Counted from the first letter of the stretch, positions 24,083 through 32,655 are shown. The stretch: DNA of 40,146 bases from an uncultured Alphaproteobacteria bacterium (GCA_944391545.1 CALXTZ010000001.1:1-40146), one strand, 5' to 3'. Numbers and translations are program-made. The notes: a model not told the origin generated them from the sequence alone.

Positions 24083-24111
24083 TTGAATTTTAATTTGAAT
24101 CTGCTCATAAT
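24083..24111 (+). promoter_or_regulatory. Promoter ahead of the poly-C ORF
   Basis: -35 TTGAAT (24083-24088), 17 bp, -10 CATAAT (24106-24111). It is followed by a near-perfect Shine-Dalgarno AAGGAGG (24125-24131) and ATG at 24138. Confidence 0.65.
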
Positions 24112-24137
24112 ATTTCTAATGCACAAGGAGGTACAGG

Positions 24138-24194
24138 ATGCAGCTTTATTCAAACAACACGTTTACCCCCCCCCCCCCGACCTATTTTAATTGA
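24138..24194 (+). CDS. Short ORF running into a 13-base poly-C tract (possible contingency ORF)
   Basis: ATG 24138 has AAGGAGG six bases upstream and a good promoter, so translation initiation should be strong. In the present state it reads about 10 residues, four Pro from the C tract, then stops at 24194 (18 codons). If the tract lost one C or gained two, the frame would stay open to 24318 and give about 60 residues with a basic, partly hydrophobic tail. This is the usual layout of an ON/OFF slippage gene. The product is not recognised; the ORF could also be a leader peptide controlling the pilin-like gene downstream. Confidence 0.5.
   Translation: MQLYSNNTFTPPPPTYFN
24166..24178. repeat. 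Poly-C tract, 13 nt
   Basis: Thirteen consecutive C residues in an otherwise AT-rich intergenic region, 28 nt after a strong start codon. Tracts of this length slip readily in replication and are the classic hardware of phase variation. Read-level length variation would be expected. Confidence 0.95.
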
Positions 24195-24364
24195 AATAAC
24201 GCGTCCGTTTAATGCTTTTTATCCCATTTTAATGCGACGCCAACACCTTTTATTTCGCGTTAAGATAAAAAGGATGGAAATGTGTTACCTTTTTTACAGA
24301 GTTCGTTTAAACTTGTGATATCCCTAATTCACGGTTGTTTAGGATTGTTAATTAGGAGAATAAG

Positions 24365-26580
24365 ATGTTACACTTTATTTCATTTTTTTAAAAAAGATCG
24401 CACACTACGGAAAAAAACACAGCCCGAAAGAAAGTACGAAAATACGGCCAAGTCGTTCGGGGACTTTTCCGCCCGCCGCGCCGAAATTCTTCGGGCGCGC
24501 GGCGCGGCGGGTAGCTCCCCAATCCGGCAGAAGCATGATTGAGATGTTGGCTGTTCTGGCCATCATGGGCGTTTTGACTGTGGGCGGAATTGCCGCTTAT
24601 TCCTTCGCCGTTTCTAAACACCGCGCCAATCAAATCTACAACCAAGTCGATTTACGCGCTGTTGCTTCTTTCGGAAATCCTTTCGTCAGACAAATACAAG
24701 TCGGACAAACTTATCCTTTGGCCGGGTTCGATGAAATCGTCGAAAACATCACTTACCAACATCAAAAGACTTCCGGTAACGGGTATGACATTATCGCTTC
24801 TCACGTGCCCGAACGTGTTTGCCGTCGTTTGCAAGATATGACTTTTCCCGTTCCCAAATCCGTTACATTGAATGAGGCCGACCTTTCTTCAACGTGTGGG
24901 AATGACAATACGTTTGTTTTTTCTTATGACGGTTTGTCCGTCGGAAAACCGTCAAGCGGTGTTGATCCGATTGATTGTAATTGTTCCGGCTGTCAAAGTT
25001 GCGAAAGCGGAACCTGTCAAGACAATGACAACTTATGCGGCCCCAAAGAAGTCTGTGTCGCCGGAAGTTGTCAATGTGCACCGGGATACGAAGAATGCGG
25101 CGGCAGTTGTTATGCCACATGTGGAGAAGGTTATATGCGCGATCCCGTCACTTGTGATTGCATCTGTGAACCGCAGGAATGTCCCGAACACGCCTCATGG
25201 GATACGGCAACTTGTTCTTGCGTCTGCGAAGACGGATATGACATGTGCGGCGGTTCGTGTCATCCCGTGTGTAACAGTTCCGGCATGACGGGCGAACGAG
25301 ATCCGAACACCTGTGCCTGCACGTGTTTTGAAGGCACGAATGCTGACACATGTGCTTGCCCCGACGGGTATATTTACATCAATGGTCAGTGCCAACGATT
25401 CGAATGCAAAGGCGGAACAACCGGTTTCACATTCGACTGTTTCATCAACGGCGTCCAATGTGGTCGTCTTTGTTCAAGTGACGGCAGTGGCTGTTTACAG
25501 GGAACGTGCCATCCTGAAACGTGTGAAGGAAACGGCGTGTTCTCTAATGAAAGATACGGCGGATGCCGAGATGGCGAAAAATATTGTGTGCCTATTTTCT
25601 TTGAAAATGGATCCATTAACTATTGGCGTTGCTACAATGAATATGGGGATTGTTGTGATGCCTCTTCCTATGGAGAGTGTCGCCTTGGTTCCTGTTACGA
25701 TAATCCTTGCATAAAGTATGATGGTTCTACTTATGAACCTGTCAACGCTTGGTATTTATATGGATGCAAGTTCAATTCAAATTTAAGTTGCTATCTCAAC
25801 AATGAAGAACGCACACGATGGAATTGTTTTGTTAACGGCGTTTTATGCAACAATCAATGTACTGATCCTTTAAATTGTGCCGGATGTGATTATACAAACT
25901 GTCCAGATGGTGCTATATATGACCCGGAAACCGGTATGTGTACAAAAAATGGGATCTATTGTGACAATACCGGATGCTACTTTGATGCCCAGAAGTCTCA
26001 AAGATGCGGCGAAGCATGCGGTAAAAATGGATTTGGTATCTGCGGAGAAGGATTGTGTTTTGACACCTGTCCAGCTGGTTTCAACTTAGCTTTCAGCTCG
26101 TTACGAGGATACGGCGCTTGTATTAAAAATGATTTAACTTGCTTTCACAGTACTGCCAACGCCCCGGCTATGTGTTATTACCAAAATCAATTATGTGGTA
26201 ATCTATGCGAATTAGACGGAACTAATTGTGAAATTGTCTTCTTACCTCAATGCGCAAGTGGAGGCAAATGCGTTTACGGATACCAAATTACTGCAGATTG
26301 TGAATGTGATACAAATCCAAATGCACAAATTGGAGATTATTGTTGTGCCCCTGGACATACGTTTATTAACGGAGGATGTACTCTCATTGAATGTCCAGAA
26401 GGACAAGTTGCAGATTCAAATGGTATTTGCCGAACAGAATGTGAAAATAATGCAGAAGTCATCTCGACAGGAAACGACACATGCGTTTGCGGCGGTAACA
26501 TTTATAAAGATAACTTCAATCGTACAATCTGCTGTGATGCCGACCATTCATGGGATGAAACATCCGAAACGTGCGTATAA
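24365..26580 (+). CDS. Cysteine-rich pilin-like surface protein (start and body in different frames)
   Basis: The body has the type IV pilin N-helix GRSMIEMLAVLAIMGVLTVG, with Gly at -1 and Glu at +5 as prepilin peptidase requires, so ATG 24535 (inside the motif) cannot be the true start. The body frame is open back to 24364 with no ATG, GTG or TTG. ATG 24365, with AGGAG 6 nt upstream, encodes MLHFISFF then a stop. One extra base or a -1 slip on T7A6 (24383-24395) joins it to the body, for about 738 residues. The leader would be about 55 residues, unusually long. After the helix come many EGF-like cysteine-rich modules (CxCxPGYxxCGGSC). Probably exported and assembled or anchored as a pseudopilin. 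Base composition becomes more AT-rich after about 25.7 kb. A pilin role is inferred; no other pilus genes are in the window. Confidence 0.8.
24459..24520. repeat. Very stable GC-rich hairpin in the pilin leader
   Basis: Outer arms GGGGA (24459-24463) and TCCCC (24516-24520), then a perfect 11-bp stem CCCGCCGCGCC (24472-24482) / GGCGCGGCGGG (24501-24511), with an inner CCGAA / TTCGG mini-hairpin as an alternative. It stands out against the AT-rich surroundings and lies inside the translated leader. It resembles an inserted palindromic element. Confidence 0.75.
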
Positions 26581-26581
26581 A

Positions 26582-26610
26582 AAAGCTCCCGAAAAGGGAG
26601 CTTTCTTTTT
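26582..26610. terminator. Bidirectional terminator between the pilin-like gene and uppP
   Basis: AAAGCTCCC / GGGAGCTTT with a 5-nt loop, T-rich on both outer sides. It serves the converging pilin-like (+) and uppP (-) transcripts. Confidence 0.9.
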
Positions 26611-27388
26611 ACAAAAAAACAAATAACAGGTAAAGCCCCAACGCCAACCGATAAACCATAAAAACGAAAAAAGATTCGGTTTTGACCCAGCGCATTAAAA
26701 AAGAAACGGCCATCAATCCGCCGATAAAAGAAAATAAAATGCCCCATCCGAATGTCGGATTAAGCACATCCAATTTATTTTCAAAAAATAACTTACCGAT
26801 GTGCCAAATCGCCGCAGCCGCAATAACCGGTACGGATAACATCATGGAAAACTGAGTCGCTGCCGTTCGTTTCATTCGACACAACCGACCGGCCGTCATG
26901 GTAATTCCGGATCGGCTGACTCCCGGCACCAACGCTAAACATTGCGCAATACCGATGAATAGCGCATCTTTTTTGGTCATGGTTTGAATTTCTTTTTGCG
27001 AAGCGCTGTTACGGTCAGCCGCATACAAAATAACCCCGAAAACCATCAACGTTCCGGCAATCAGTATCGGCGATCGAAAAACAGTCTCTACAATATGCTC
27101 CAAAAAGAATCCGACAATCAAAGCCGGCACCGTCGCAATACATAAATGAATAAATAAATTTTGAGCTGGCCCTTTTTTATAAAACCCCCATAAAATATGC
27201 CAAAAATCGCGCCCGAAATAAACCAAAACAGCTGCCAAAGTCCCGACATGCAACCCGATATCCATCGCTATTCCCTGATCCGGCCAGTGCAACAGACGCG
27301 GAACCAAAATCAAATGCGCCGAAGAACTGATCGGCAAAAATTCCGCAATGCTCTGCACCAAAGCCAAAACAAACGTCTGCAACATCAT
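26609..27388 (-). CDS. uppP: Undecaprenyl-diphosphatase (BacA type)
   Basis: Integral membrane enzyme that recycles undecaprenyl diphosphate for peptidoglycan and surface-polymer synthesis and gives bacitracin resistance. 259 residues and about eight hydrophobic segments. The two signature motifs are present: AEFLPISSSAHL (about 15-26) and PGVSRSGITMTAGR. The first position of the usual E-x3-E is Gln12, a variant I know from other UppP sequences. AAAGGA lies 8 nt before the ATG. Confidence 0.96.
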   Translation of the reverse strand: MMLQTFVLALVQSIAEFLPISSSAHLILVPRLLHWPDQGIAMDIGLHVGTLAAVLVYFGRDFWHILWGFYKKGPAQNLFIHLCIATVPALIVGFFLEHIVETVFRSPILIAGTLMVFGVILYAADRNSASQKEIQTMTKKDALFIGIAQCLALVPGVSRSGITMTAGRLCRMKRTAATQFSMMLSVPVIAAAAIWHIGKLFFENKLDVLNPTFGWGILFSFIGGLMAVSFLMRWVKTESFFVFMVYRLALGLYLLFVFL

Positions 27389-27472
27389 TTTCTATGTCCT
27401 TTTACATATGAGACTATATTTTCAAGATTTTTTATGTTATAACAGACTTTCCACAGAAGATAAAGAGAAATC

Positions 27473-29545
27473 ATGAACCGGATTTATTCACTTATCAAAG
27501 ACCTCTTTTTAGCGGAATTGGATCGATGGAATTTATGGTTGCCCGTTGCTTTCGGTTTGGGAATTGCCGTCTATTTCCTTCTGCCACAGGAACCGTTTTG
27601 GGCGGTGGGGCCATTGTTGTTTTTGATGTGTATGGCCGGTTTCCTTTTGACGAGACGGAATATCTGTTTATATTGCTTCTTTTTAGCCTTATGCTTTGCA
27701 ACCGGCGGCTTTGCCCTTATTCAAACCAAAGCAAATTTAGCGGCGGCGCCGCGCTTATCCAAAAACATGCGCTTTGTCTGGGTAGAAGGAACGGTTGACC
27801 AGGTCGAACTTTACCCGAACGCCCGGCGGTTGACATTAAGCGACGTTTTTATCGATCGAATCAGCCCCGAAAAAACACCGAAGCGTGTCCGCATCCGCGC
27901 AAACGGGTTGTCTCCCGAAATTAAAAAAGGAGATCGCATTGAAATCCGGGCAAACCTCATGCCGCCGGGATTGCCGACGGAACCGGGCGGATACGCTTTT
28001 TGTCGGCTGTTGTGGTTCAGTCAAATCGGCGCCACGGGTTATGCGACCGGCCACCCTGTCGTCTTACAAAAAAAGGATGCTTTGTCGGGAATGGATTTAT
28101 TTGAAAATTTACGCCAAAAAATAGGCGATCGAATCCGAACCGTCCTGCCGCCGGAACAAGCCGGTGTCGTTTTACCGCTCGTCATCGGATCCGGCACGTC
28201 TATTTCCCAAAAAACATACAACCACTATCGAGACGCCGGCATTGCGCACGTGCTGTCGGTTTCCGGACTGCACATGATGTTGATTGCCGGATTGGTTTTT
28301 GCTTTTATGCGCTTTTTCTTAACCTTGTTTCCGCCCGTCGCCTTAAGAATAAACACCAAAAAAACGGCCGCCGTTGTTGCATTAATCATCCCTTTTTTAT
28401 ATTTGATGATTTCGGGATTAGCCGTTCCCGCGCAACGGTCTTACTTAATGTTGTTTGTTGTCTTTACGGCAGTTATTCTGGATCGGCAGGCGTTATCCGT
28501 TCGAAATGTCTGCTGGATCGGCTTTTTCATTTTGCTTTTCAAGCCCGAAAGCCTGATAACGGCCAGCTTTCAATTATCTTTCGGCGCTGTTTTAGCCTTG
28601 ATTTGTGCTTACGAAACCTTGAAAAAACCTATGCAAATTTACTTGTACAAACAAAAAAATAAGTTCGTCCGTTGGATTATCGGGCTAGCATTTGGCTTTT
28701 TAATCACGAACATCGCAGCCGGATTGGCAACAGCCCCGATTGCCGTTTATCATTTTTACAGATATCCCACCTACGGAATTTTAGGGAACTTTTTAACATC
28801 TTCTTTATTCGGCATCATTATTATGCCTTTACTTCTTATCAGCGTCCTGTGCATGCCGTTCGGATGGGATGTTTATCCGTTAAAAGCGGCGGGTTTCTTT
28901 CTGGATTTAGTCGCGGATATCACGGCTTGGATTGCCGGACTGCCGAAAGCTTCCGTTTTAGTGCCAGCCTTACCGACTTGGGGATTTACATGCTTTATTT
29001 TAGGCGGTCTTTGGGTATGCTTATGGCGGACGAAAATCAGACTCGGTGGATTGGTGTTCCTGTTCATCGGGGCTTTTTCGTTTCTCTGTCACACGACTCC
29101 CGATCTTTTCATTAGCCAAGGCGGCCGTCTCATTGGTTTACAAGAAAATGGGCACTTTTCCTTTTCAACTCTGACCCGAGAAAAAAGAACTCGTCAATCT
29201 TGGATGGAACGCAACGGATATAATCCAAATGCGACCGTTAATTTAATCGAAACGCCTTTCGTCGACGTGAAAGGGTATCGCATCGCATTGACGCCCGAAG
29301 CTTGCACCGGAGCAGACATAGCCGTCTTGCCGCAAAAAGAAACGCCTCTGTGTGAAGCGCCGTTGATTTTAGATTATAAAACCCTTTGGAACAAAGGAGC
29401 GCACACCCTTTTTCTGACACCGACCGGCATCTCTGTCAAAAATGCTGCCGATACAATGGGGATGCGATTATGGCACCCGAATGTTCAAGCGCCTTTTTTA
29501 CTTGATTTTTTCACGAACGCGCTTATAAATAAAGAAAAGGAATAA
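27473..29545 (+). CDS. comEC: ComEC/Rec2-family DNA-uptake membrane protein
   Basis: 690 residues. Three N-terminal membrane helices and a soluble OB-like DUF4131 region (about 90-180) precede the polytopic Competence domain, with SVSGLHMMLIAGL near residue 260. ComEC forms the inner-membrane channel for single-stranded DNA in natural transformation. The beta-lactamase-like C-terminal domain of long ComEC is reduced to a short tail without a HxHxDH motif, as in many Alphaproteobacteria. A lipoprotein gene follows by 15 nt. Confidence 0.93.
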   Translation: MNRIYSLIKDLFLAELDRWNLWLPVAFGLGIAVYFLLPQEPFWAVGPLLFLMCMAGFLLTRRNICLYCFFLALCFATGGFALIQTKANLAAAPRLSKNMRFVWVEGTVDQVELYPNARRLTLSDVFIDRISPEKTPKRVRIRANGLSPEIKKGDRIEIRANLMPPGLPTEPGGYAFCRLLWFSQIGATGYATGHPVVLQKKDALSGMDLFENLRQKIGDRIRTVLPPEQAGVVLPLVIGSGTSISQKTYNHYRDAGIAHVLSVSGLHMMLIAGLVFAFMRFFLTLFPPVALRINTKKTAAVVALIIPFLYLMISGLAVPAQRSYLMLFVVFTAVILDRQALSVRNVCWIGFFILLFKPESLITASFQLSFGAVLALICAYETLKKPMQIYLYKQKNKFVRWIIGLAFGFLITNIAAGLATAPIAVYHFYRYPTYGILGNFLTSSLFGIIIMPLLLISVLCMPFGWDVYPLKAAGFFLDLVADITAWIAGLPKASVLVPALPTWGFTCFILGGLWVCLWRTKIRLGGLVFLFIGAFSFLCHTTPDLFISQGGRLIGLQENGHFSFSTLTREKRTRQSWMERNGYNPNATVNLIETPFVDVKGYRIALTPEACTGADIAVLPQKETPLCEAPLILDYKTLWNKGAHTLFLTPTGISVKNAADTMGMRLWHPNVQAPFLLDFFTNALINKEKE

Positions 29546-29560
29546 CAAAAGGAGTCATCA

Positions 29561-30016
29561 ATGACAAAATACATTTCTTTATGTCTGGGATTAATTTGTG
29601 CAATCGCTTTAACAGCGTGTTTTAACTCCACGCAAATCGAACCATCATACCGAACCGAAACGACAACGGCTGCCGGTGGTTTACAACCGCCGCCCAGTTT
29701 TGCACAATTTAAAGAAATTCCTATTCCGGAAAAAGCAACAATGGACTTAAAAAGAACGCTTTTATTCGGAAATGAACCGCTCATCGGTCGGTTGGTCTTT
29801 TCCGCCCCATACAACCAAACCAGCGTCTTTGACTTTTATATGTTGGAAATGCCTAAATTCGGGTGGAAAGAAATTACAATGATACGCTCACAAAACAGCG
29901 TCTTAACCTTTGCCCGCGACAACCGCATCGCTACTATCCAATTAAGCTCGACAACCGGCGGCGGGACAGATGTTTTATTCGACATCTCACTCGGCAAAAG
30001 CACGCAGCAGTTTTAA
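29561..30016 (+). CDS. Lipoprotein of a conserved alphaproteobacterial type
   Basis: 151 residues with a signal peptide and lipobox LTAC (Cys20). The mature part contains the pattern IPIPEKATMDLKRTLLFGNEP...GRLV...FDFYMLEMPKFGW, which I recognise as a recurrent envelope lipoprotein family without an assigned role. AAGGAG lies 6 nt before the ATG. It is 15 nt after comEC and probably on the same transcript, which ends at the terminator just downstream. Confidence 0.82.
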   Translation: MTKYISLCLGLICAIALTACFNSTQIEPSYRTETTTAAGGLQPPPSFAQFKEIPIPEKATMDLKRTLLFGNEPLIGRLVFSAPYNQTSVFDFYMLEMPKFGWKEITMIRSQNSVLTFARDNRIATIQLSSTTGGGTDVLFDISLGKSTQQF

Positions 30017-30034
30017 TGAATTGCCTATTTTTTC

Positions 30035-30061
30035 AAAAGCCCCGACATCTCGGGGCTTTTT
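30035..30061 (+). terminator. Terminator of the comEC-lipoprotein unit
   Basis: Perfect 10-bp stem AAAAGCCCCG / CGGGGCTTTT with a 6-nt loop and T5. Confidence 0.92.
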
Positions 30062-30101
30062 GCATACGTTTCGTTTCATTTTAAAATAATTTCGATAAAT
30101 A

Positions 30102-30130
30102 TTGACAAAACATTCCAAAAGACTTATATT
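30102..30130 (+). promoter_or_regulatory. Promoter of the LRR-like gene
   Basis: Perfect -35 TTGACA (30102-30107), 17 bp, -10 TATATT (30125-30130). One of the closest consensus matches in the window. Confidence 0.8.
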
Positions 30131-30172
30131 GGTACCAATGAGCATTTTAAATTTTTTTTAAGGAAATAAAAA

Positions 30173-30916
30173 ATGATAGATAATAGAAGTTTTGAAATAA
30201 ATGCATTAAGTCTCATCCGACAAAGGATTGATGAAATCGTAACAAAGGAAGAAAAAGGACTCATTCACATTTCCAAAGACGAAAAAAAAGGTGCCGCGCA
30301 AAGAGAACAATTAGTACGACAAAATTTGCCGACGATTATTTCAAACTCTTTGCAAACAAAGCAACTACAATGTTGGATCGATAATCGTCGTCACTTGGAA
30401 GTATTAAACCTAGCTGGCCGAGAAGACATATCTAGTATGAAAGATATTTGGATTCCGCCTTCGGTTAAAGTCATCAATTTGGAAAATTGTGTTAATTTAG
30501 TCGAAATCTGTGCTACTCCAGCTCATGTTAAAGGGTTAAAATTAGCGCAAACAGCCGTTCGTGATTTTCGGGCATTGTCTGATACGGTGTGCGAGTTGGA
30601 TCTCCGTCGGATGCAAGAACCTATTTTTTGGCATTCCCTGCCGAATAGAACACCGAACAATCCGCTGGATATTTTAATGAATATGCAAGGAGAGCGAACT
30701 TTATCTCGTATACCTGATCGAATTAATATCATGTTTAAGCATCAACAGCCTCGTGAATTAAACCTTTATATTGAAGGAGGTCTTTTTGCGGCAAAAGAAT
30801 TTATTTATCTGCAGGAGTTTGTTTGCATAGACCCGATGATTGTTGCTCAAAACCAACAAACAAGTCAAGTATTACAAAAACAATATTCGGAAAAAACAGC
30901 GCATCAGATTGCTTAA
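30173..30916 (+). CDS. Leucine-rich-repeat-like protein, 247 aa
   Basis: The helical N-terminus (about 1-75) is followed by degenerate leucine-rich repeats (LEVLNLAGREDI, VKVINLENCVNLVEI, VKGLKLAQTAV, VCELDLRRM), then a tail without repeats. No signal peptide or membrane segment. AAGGA lies 9 nt before the ATG, behind a near-consensus promoter, and a terminator follows, so it is an independent gene. It resembles the C-terminal repeats of the 691-residue protein at 33.7-35.8 kb. Such proteins are often host-directed effectors, but that is inference. Confidence 0.78.
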   Translation: MIDNRSFEINALSLIRQRIDEIVTKEEKGLIHISKDEKKGAAQREQLVRQNLPTIISNSLQTKQLQCWIDNRRHLEVLNLAGREDISSMKDIWIPPSVKVINLENCVNLVEICATPAHVKGLKLAQTAVRDFRALSDTVCELDLRRMQEPIFWHSLPNRTPNNPLDILMNMQGERTLSRIPDRINIMFKHQQPRELNLYIEGGLFAAKEFIYLQEFVCIDPMIVAQNQQTSQVLQKQYSEKTAHQIA

Positions 30917-30921
30917 AAAAA

Positions 30922-30952
30922 TCCCCTCGTCGATGACGGGGGGAATCTTTTT
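30922..30952 (+). terminator. Terminator of the LRR-like gene
   Basis: 10-bp stem TCCCCTCGTC / GACGGGGGGA (one wobble) with a 3-nt loop, then ATC and T5. Confidence 0.85.
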
Positions 30953-30953
30953 A

Positions 30954-31385
30954 TCAAGACGCAGTTCCTGATCGAACCGGTACTGTTTCAATCACCCAAA
31001 TATTTGTCGGGGCGTAAAAGTAAGAAAATGAAAACAGTGAGAACAAATAGGCGACAATTGCGATCATGCGCAAAATCGGACTTGGGACAAAAGGAATACC
31101 CTGTGCGTCCGTACCCACAAAGCAAATTTCCAAAAAGACCCAAATGCCGACGATCAGCAGCGGAATAAACAAAAAGACGGCTGCGAACAACGTCATCAAC
31201 AATTGAATTAATCCGCGCCAAATATAGCCTGCATAAAAGTTATGAATACCTAAAAAACCGAAGAAAAAAGCCAACAATACATATACAGCGGCGCTTTTCG
31301 GTTTCCCGGCGGCCGATGGCACCGATGCCGCGACGTCTTCATTTTCTAACGCAACCGGTTTCTGCGTGCGATTATTTTTTTTCAT
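30954..31385 (-). CDS. TM2-domain membrane protein, 143 aa
   Basis: ATG 31385 has AAGGGGG close upstream; a longer start at 31445 lacks a site. After a polar N-terminus there is a TM2 domain (VLLAFFFGFLGIHNFYAGYIWRGLIQLL), with the conserved GxHxFYxGxxxxG pattern between two helices, then a third hydrophobic segment near the end. TM2 proteins are widespread with largely unknown roles. It is the last of three TM2 genes in tandem on the minus strand, each about 80-100 nt apart. Confidence 0.85.
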   Translation of the reverse strand: MKKNNRTQKPVALENEDVAASVPSAAGKPKSAAVYVLLAFFFGFLGIHNFYAGYIWRGLIQLLMTLFAAVFLFIPLLIVGIWVFLEICFVGTDAQGIPFVPSPILRMIAIVAYLFSLFSFSYFYAPTNIWVIETVPVRSGTAS

Positions 31386-31430
31386 AAATCCCCCTTCTCT
31401 CATTTCTCTTTTAAGAGAAATAGGGATTTT

Positions 31431-31464
31431 AAAACGGGCTGTCAAGGTATGATCAGCCCGTTTT
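31431..31464 (-). terminator. Terminator between two TM2 genes
   Basis: AAAACGGGCTG / CAGCCCGTTTT, a perfect 11-bp stem with a 12-nt loop. It lies 3 nt past the stop of the 31468 gene on the minus strand, so the TM2 genes are probably not one simple operon. Confidence 0.7.
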
Positions 31465-31467
31465 CAT

Positions 31468-31809
31468 TTAATTGAATTTAACGCCTTTTGCATATTTGTC
31501 GATAAAAATCATTTCGATGATAACACAAATCCAAACGGCGAACAACGGAACAATGAGCCAAAATAAAAACAACGTAATCAGCAATTGAGCCAACCCGCGT
31601 CCGATATAACCGGCATAAAAGTTATGAATACCGAAGCTCCCCAAAAACAAAGCCAACAAAATATAAACAACACGATTTTTGGGGGTATCCGCTGCATTTA
31701 CCAGGTTGTTTTGAAGAAGAACCTTTTTTTGTTCTTCAAATTCAGCGTCCGTAATAACGCCTTTTTTCTTTAAATCAGCCAATTTTTCTAAATCTGTAAT
31801 ATTATCCAT
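31468..31809 (-). CDS. SHOCT-like plus TM2-domain protein, 113 aa
   Basis: The N-terminal about 35 residues (DLEKLADLKKKGVITDAEFEEQKKVLL) are a SHOCT-type short helical domain, followed by a TM2 domain (ILLALFLGSFGIHNFYAGYIGRGLAQLLITL) and a final hydrophobic helix. Nearly the same SHOCT motif opens the next protein upstream, showing they are paralogues from duplication. Role unknown; the SHOCT part probably mediates oligomerisation. Confidence 0.85.
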   Translation of the reverse strand: MDNITDLEKLADLKKKGVITDAEFEEQKKVLLQNNLVNAADTPKNRVVYILLALFLGSFGIHNFYAGYIGRGLAQLLITLFLFWLIVPLFAVWICVIIEMIFIDKYAKGVKFN

Positions 31810-31908
31810 TCAAATTCTCCTTCATCTAAAGAACACATGACATACGAGATGATGCCTCTATTGACACCATACATAAAATTCCCGTCAATTTCAATGCTTT
31901 TTATTCGA

Positions 31909-32655
31909 TTAATACGGGATCATCACATAAACGCGCGACTCTTCGCCCGTTAAAATCACCGCCTCCGATGATTGCTCCCGAACAAGAGCGGCCGTTTGCT
32001 CGTTTTTAAACGTCATAACGGTCACAAGCCCCGTGCCTTGATCAATAAAATAAAAATCTTGAGCCAAAGCATCGGGAACGTCCTCATCCGTCAGCTCGGA
32101 ACAAGGAACCGTATTCACGCTGCCGTCCGCAAACGATGTTTGAGCGGCAACCGCGCACGCAATCATATAATCCAAAGACTCATTTGCCTCATACTTTTTT
32201 ACCGCCGCAGAATATCCCGCAACGCCGCCGACAATAAAGACGCTTAATAAAGGCAGTAACAATAAAATCAACAAAATTGCCGTTAAAACACCTCTTAAGA
32301 TAGGCGCCGGCGTTAAAGGCATACCGCGGGCATCCGTTTTTGTCACAATCATCTCGACCACGACCCAAATACACACGCCGAACAATGACACAAAAAGCGA
32401 AATCGGTGAAAAAAGAGTCAATATCAATTGAATCAAACCGCGAACCCAACGGCCGACATAAAAGTTGTGAACACCGAAGATTCCCAAAAGAAAAGCCAGG
32501 ACAAGATAAAGAGCGCCCGATTTTTGCAACCGAATTTGTTTAGCCTGTATTTGAGCGGACAAAATTACCTTTTTCTGTTCTTCGAATTCGGCATTTGTAA
32601 TGACGCCTTTTTTCTTTAAACCGGCTAACTTTTCCAAATCTGTCAACGCGTCCAT
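31909..32655 (-). CDS. SHOCT-TM2 protein with pilin-helix-like tail, 248 aa
   Basis: From ATG 32655 (AGGAG 6 nt upstream): SHOCT motif (DLEKLAGLKKKGVITNAEFEEQ without the last residues), then TM2 (GIFGVHNFYVGRWVRGLIQL), then a third helix VFIVGGVAGYSAAVKKYEAN and an extracytoplasmic domain of about 80 residues with two Cys. The third helix strikingly resembles the pilin-like helix at 24.6 kb (VGGIAAYSFAVSKHRAN): V-G-G-x-A-x-Y-S-x-A-V-x-K-x-x-A-N. The fusion may link a membrane TM2 protein with the pilin machinery; this is an inference. Confidence 0.85.
   Translation of the reverse strand: MDALTDLEKLAGLKKKGVITNAEFEEQKKVILSAQIQAKQIRLQKSGALYLVLAFLLGIFGVHNFYVGRWVRGLIQLILTLFSPISLFVSLFGVCIWVVVEMIVTKTDARGMPLTPAPILRGVLTAILLILLLLPLLSVFIVGGVAGYSAAVKKYEANESLDYMIACAVAAQTSFADGSVNTVPCSELTDEDVPDALAQDFYFIDQGTGLVTVMTFKNEQTAALVREQSSEAVILTGEESRVYVMIPY

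Noticed and set aside
24282..24542. 86-residue ORF overlapping the pilin leader
   Set aside because: It is the neighbouring frame of the leader, has a poor start context and ends where the pilin motif begins; the GC hairpin keeps several frames open.
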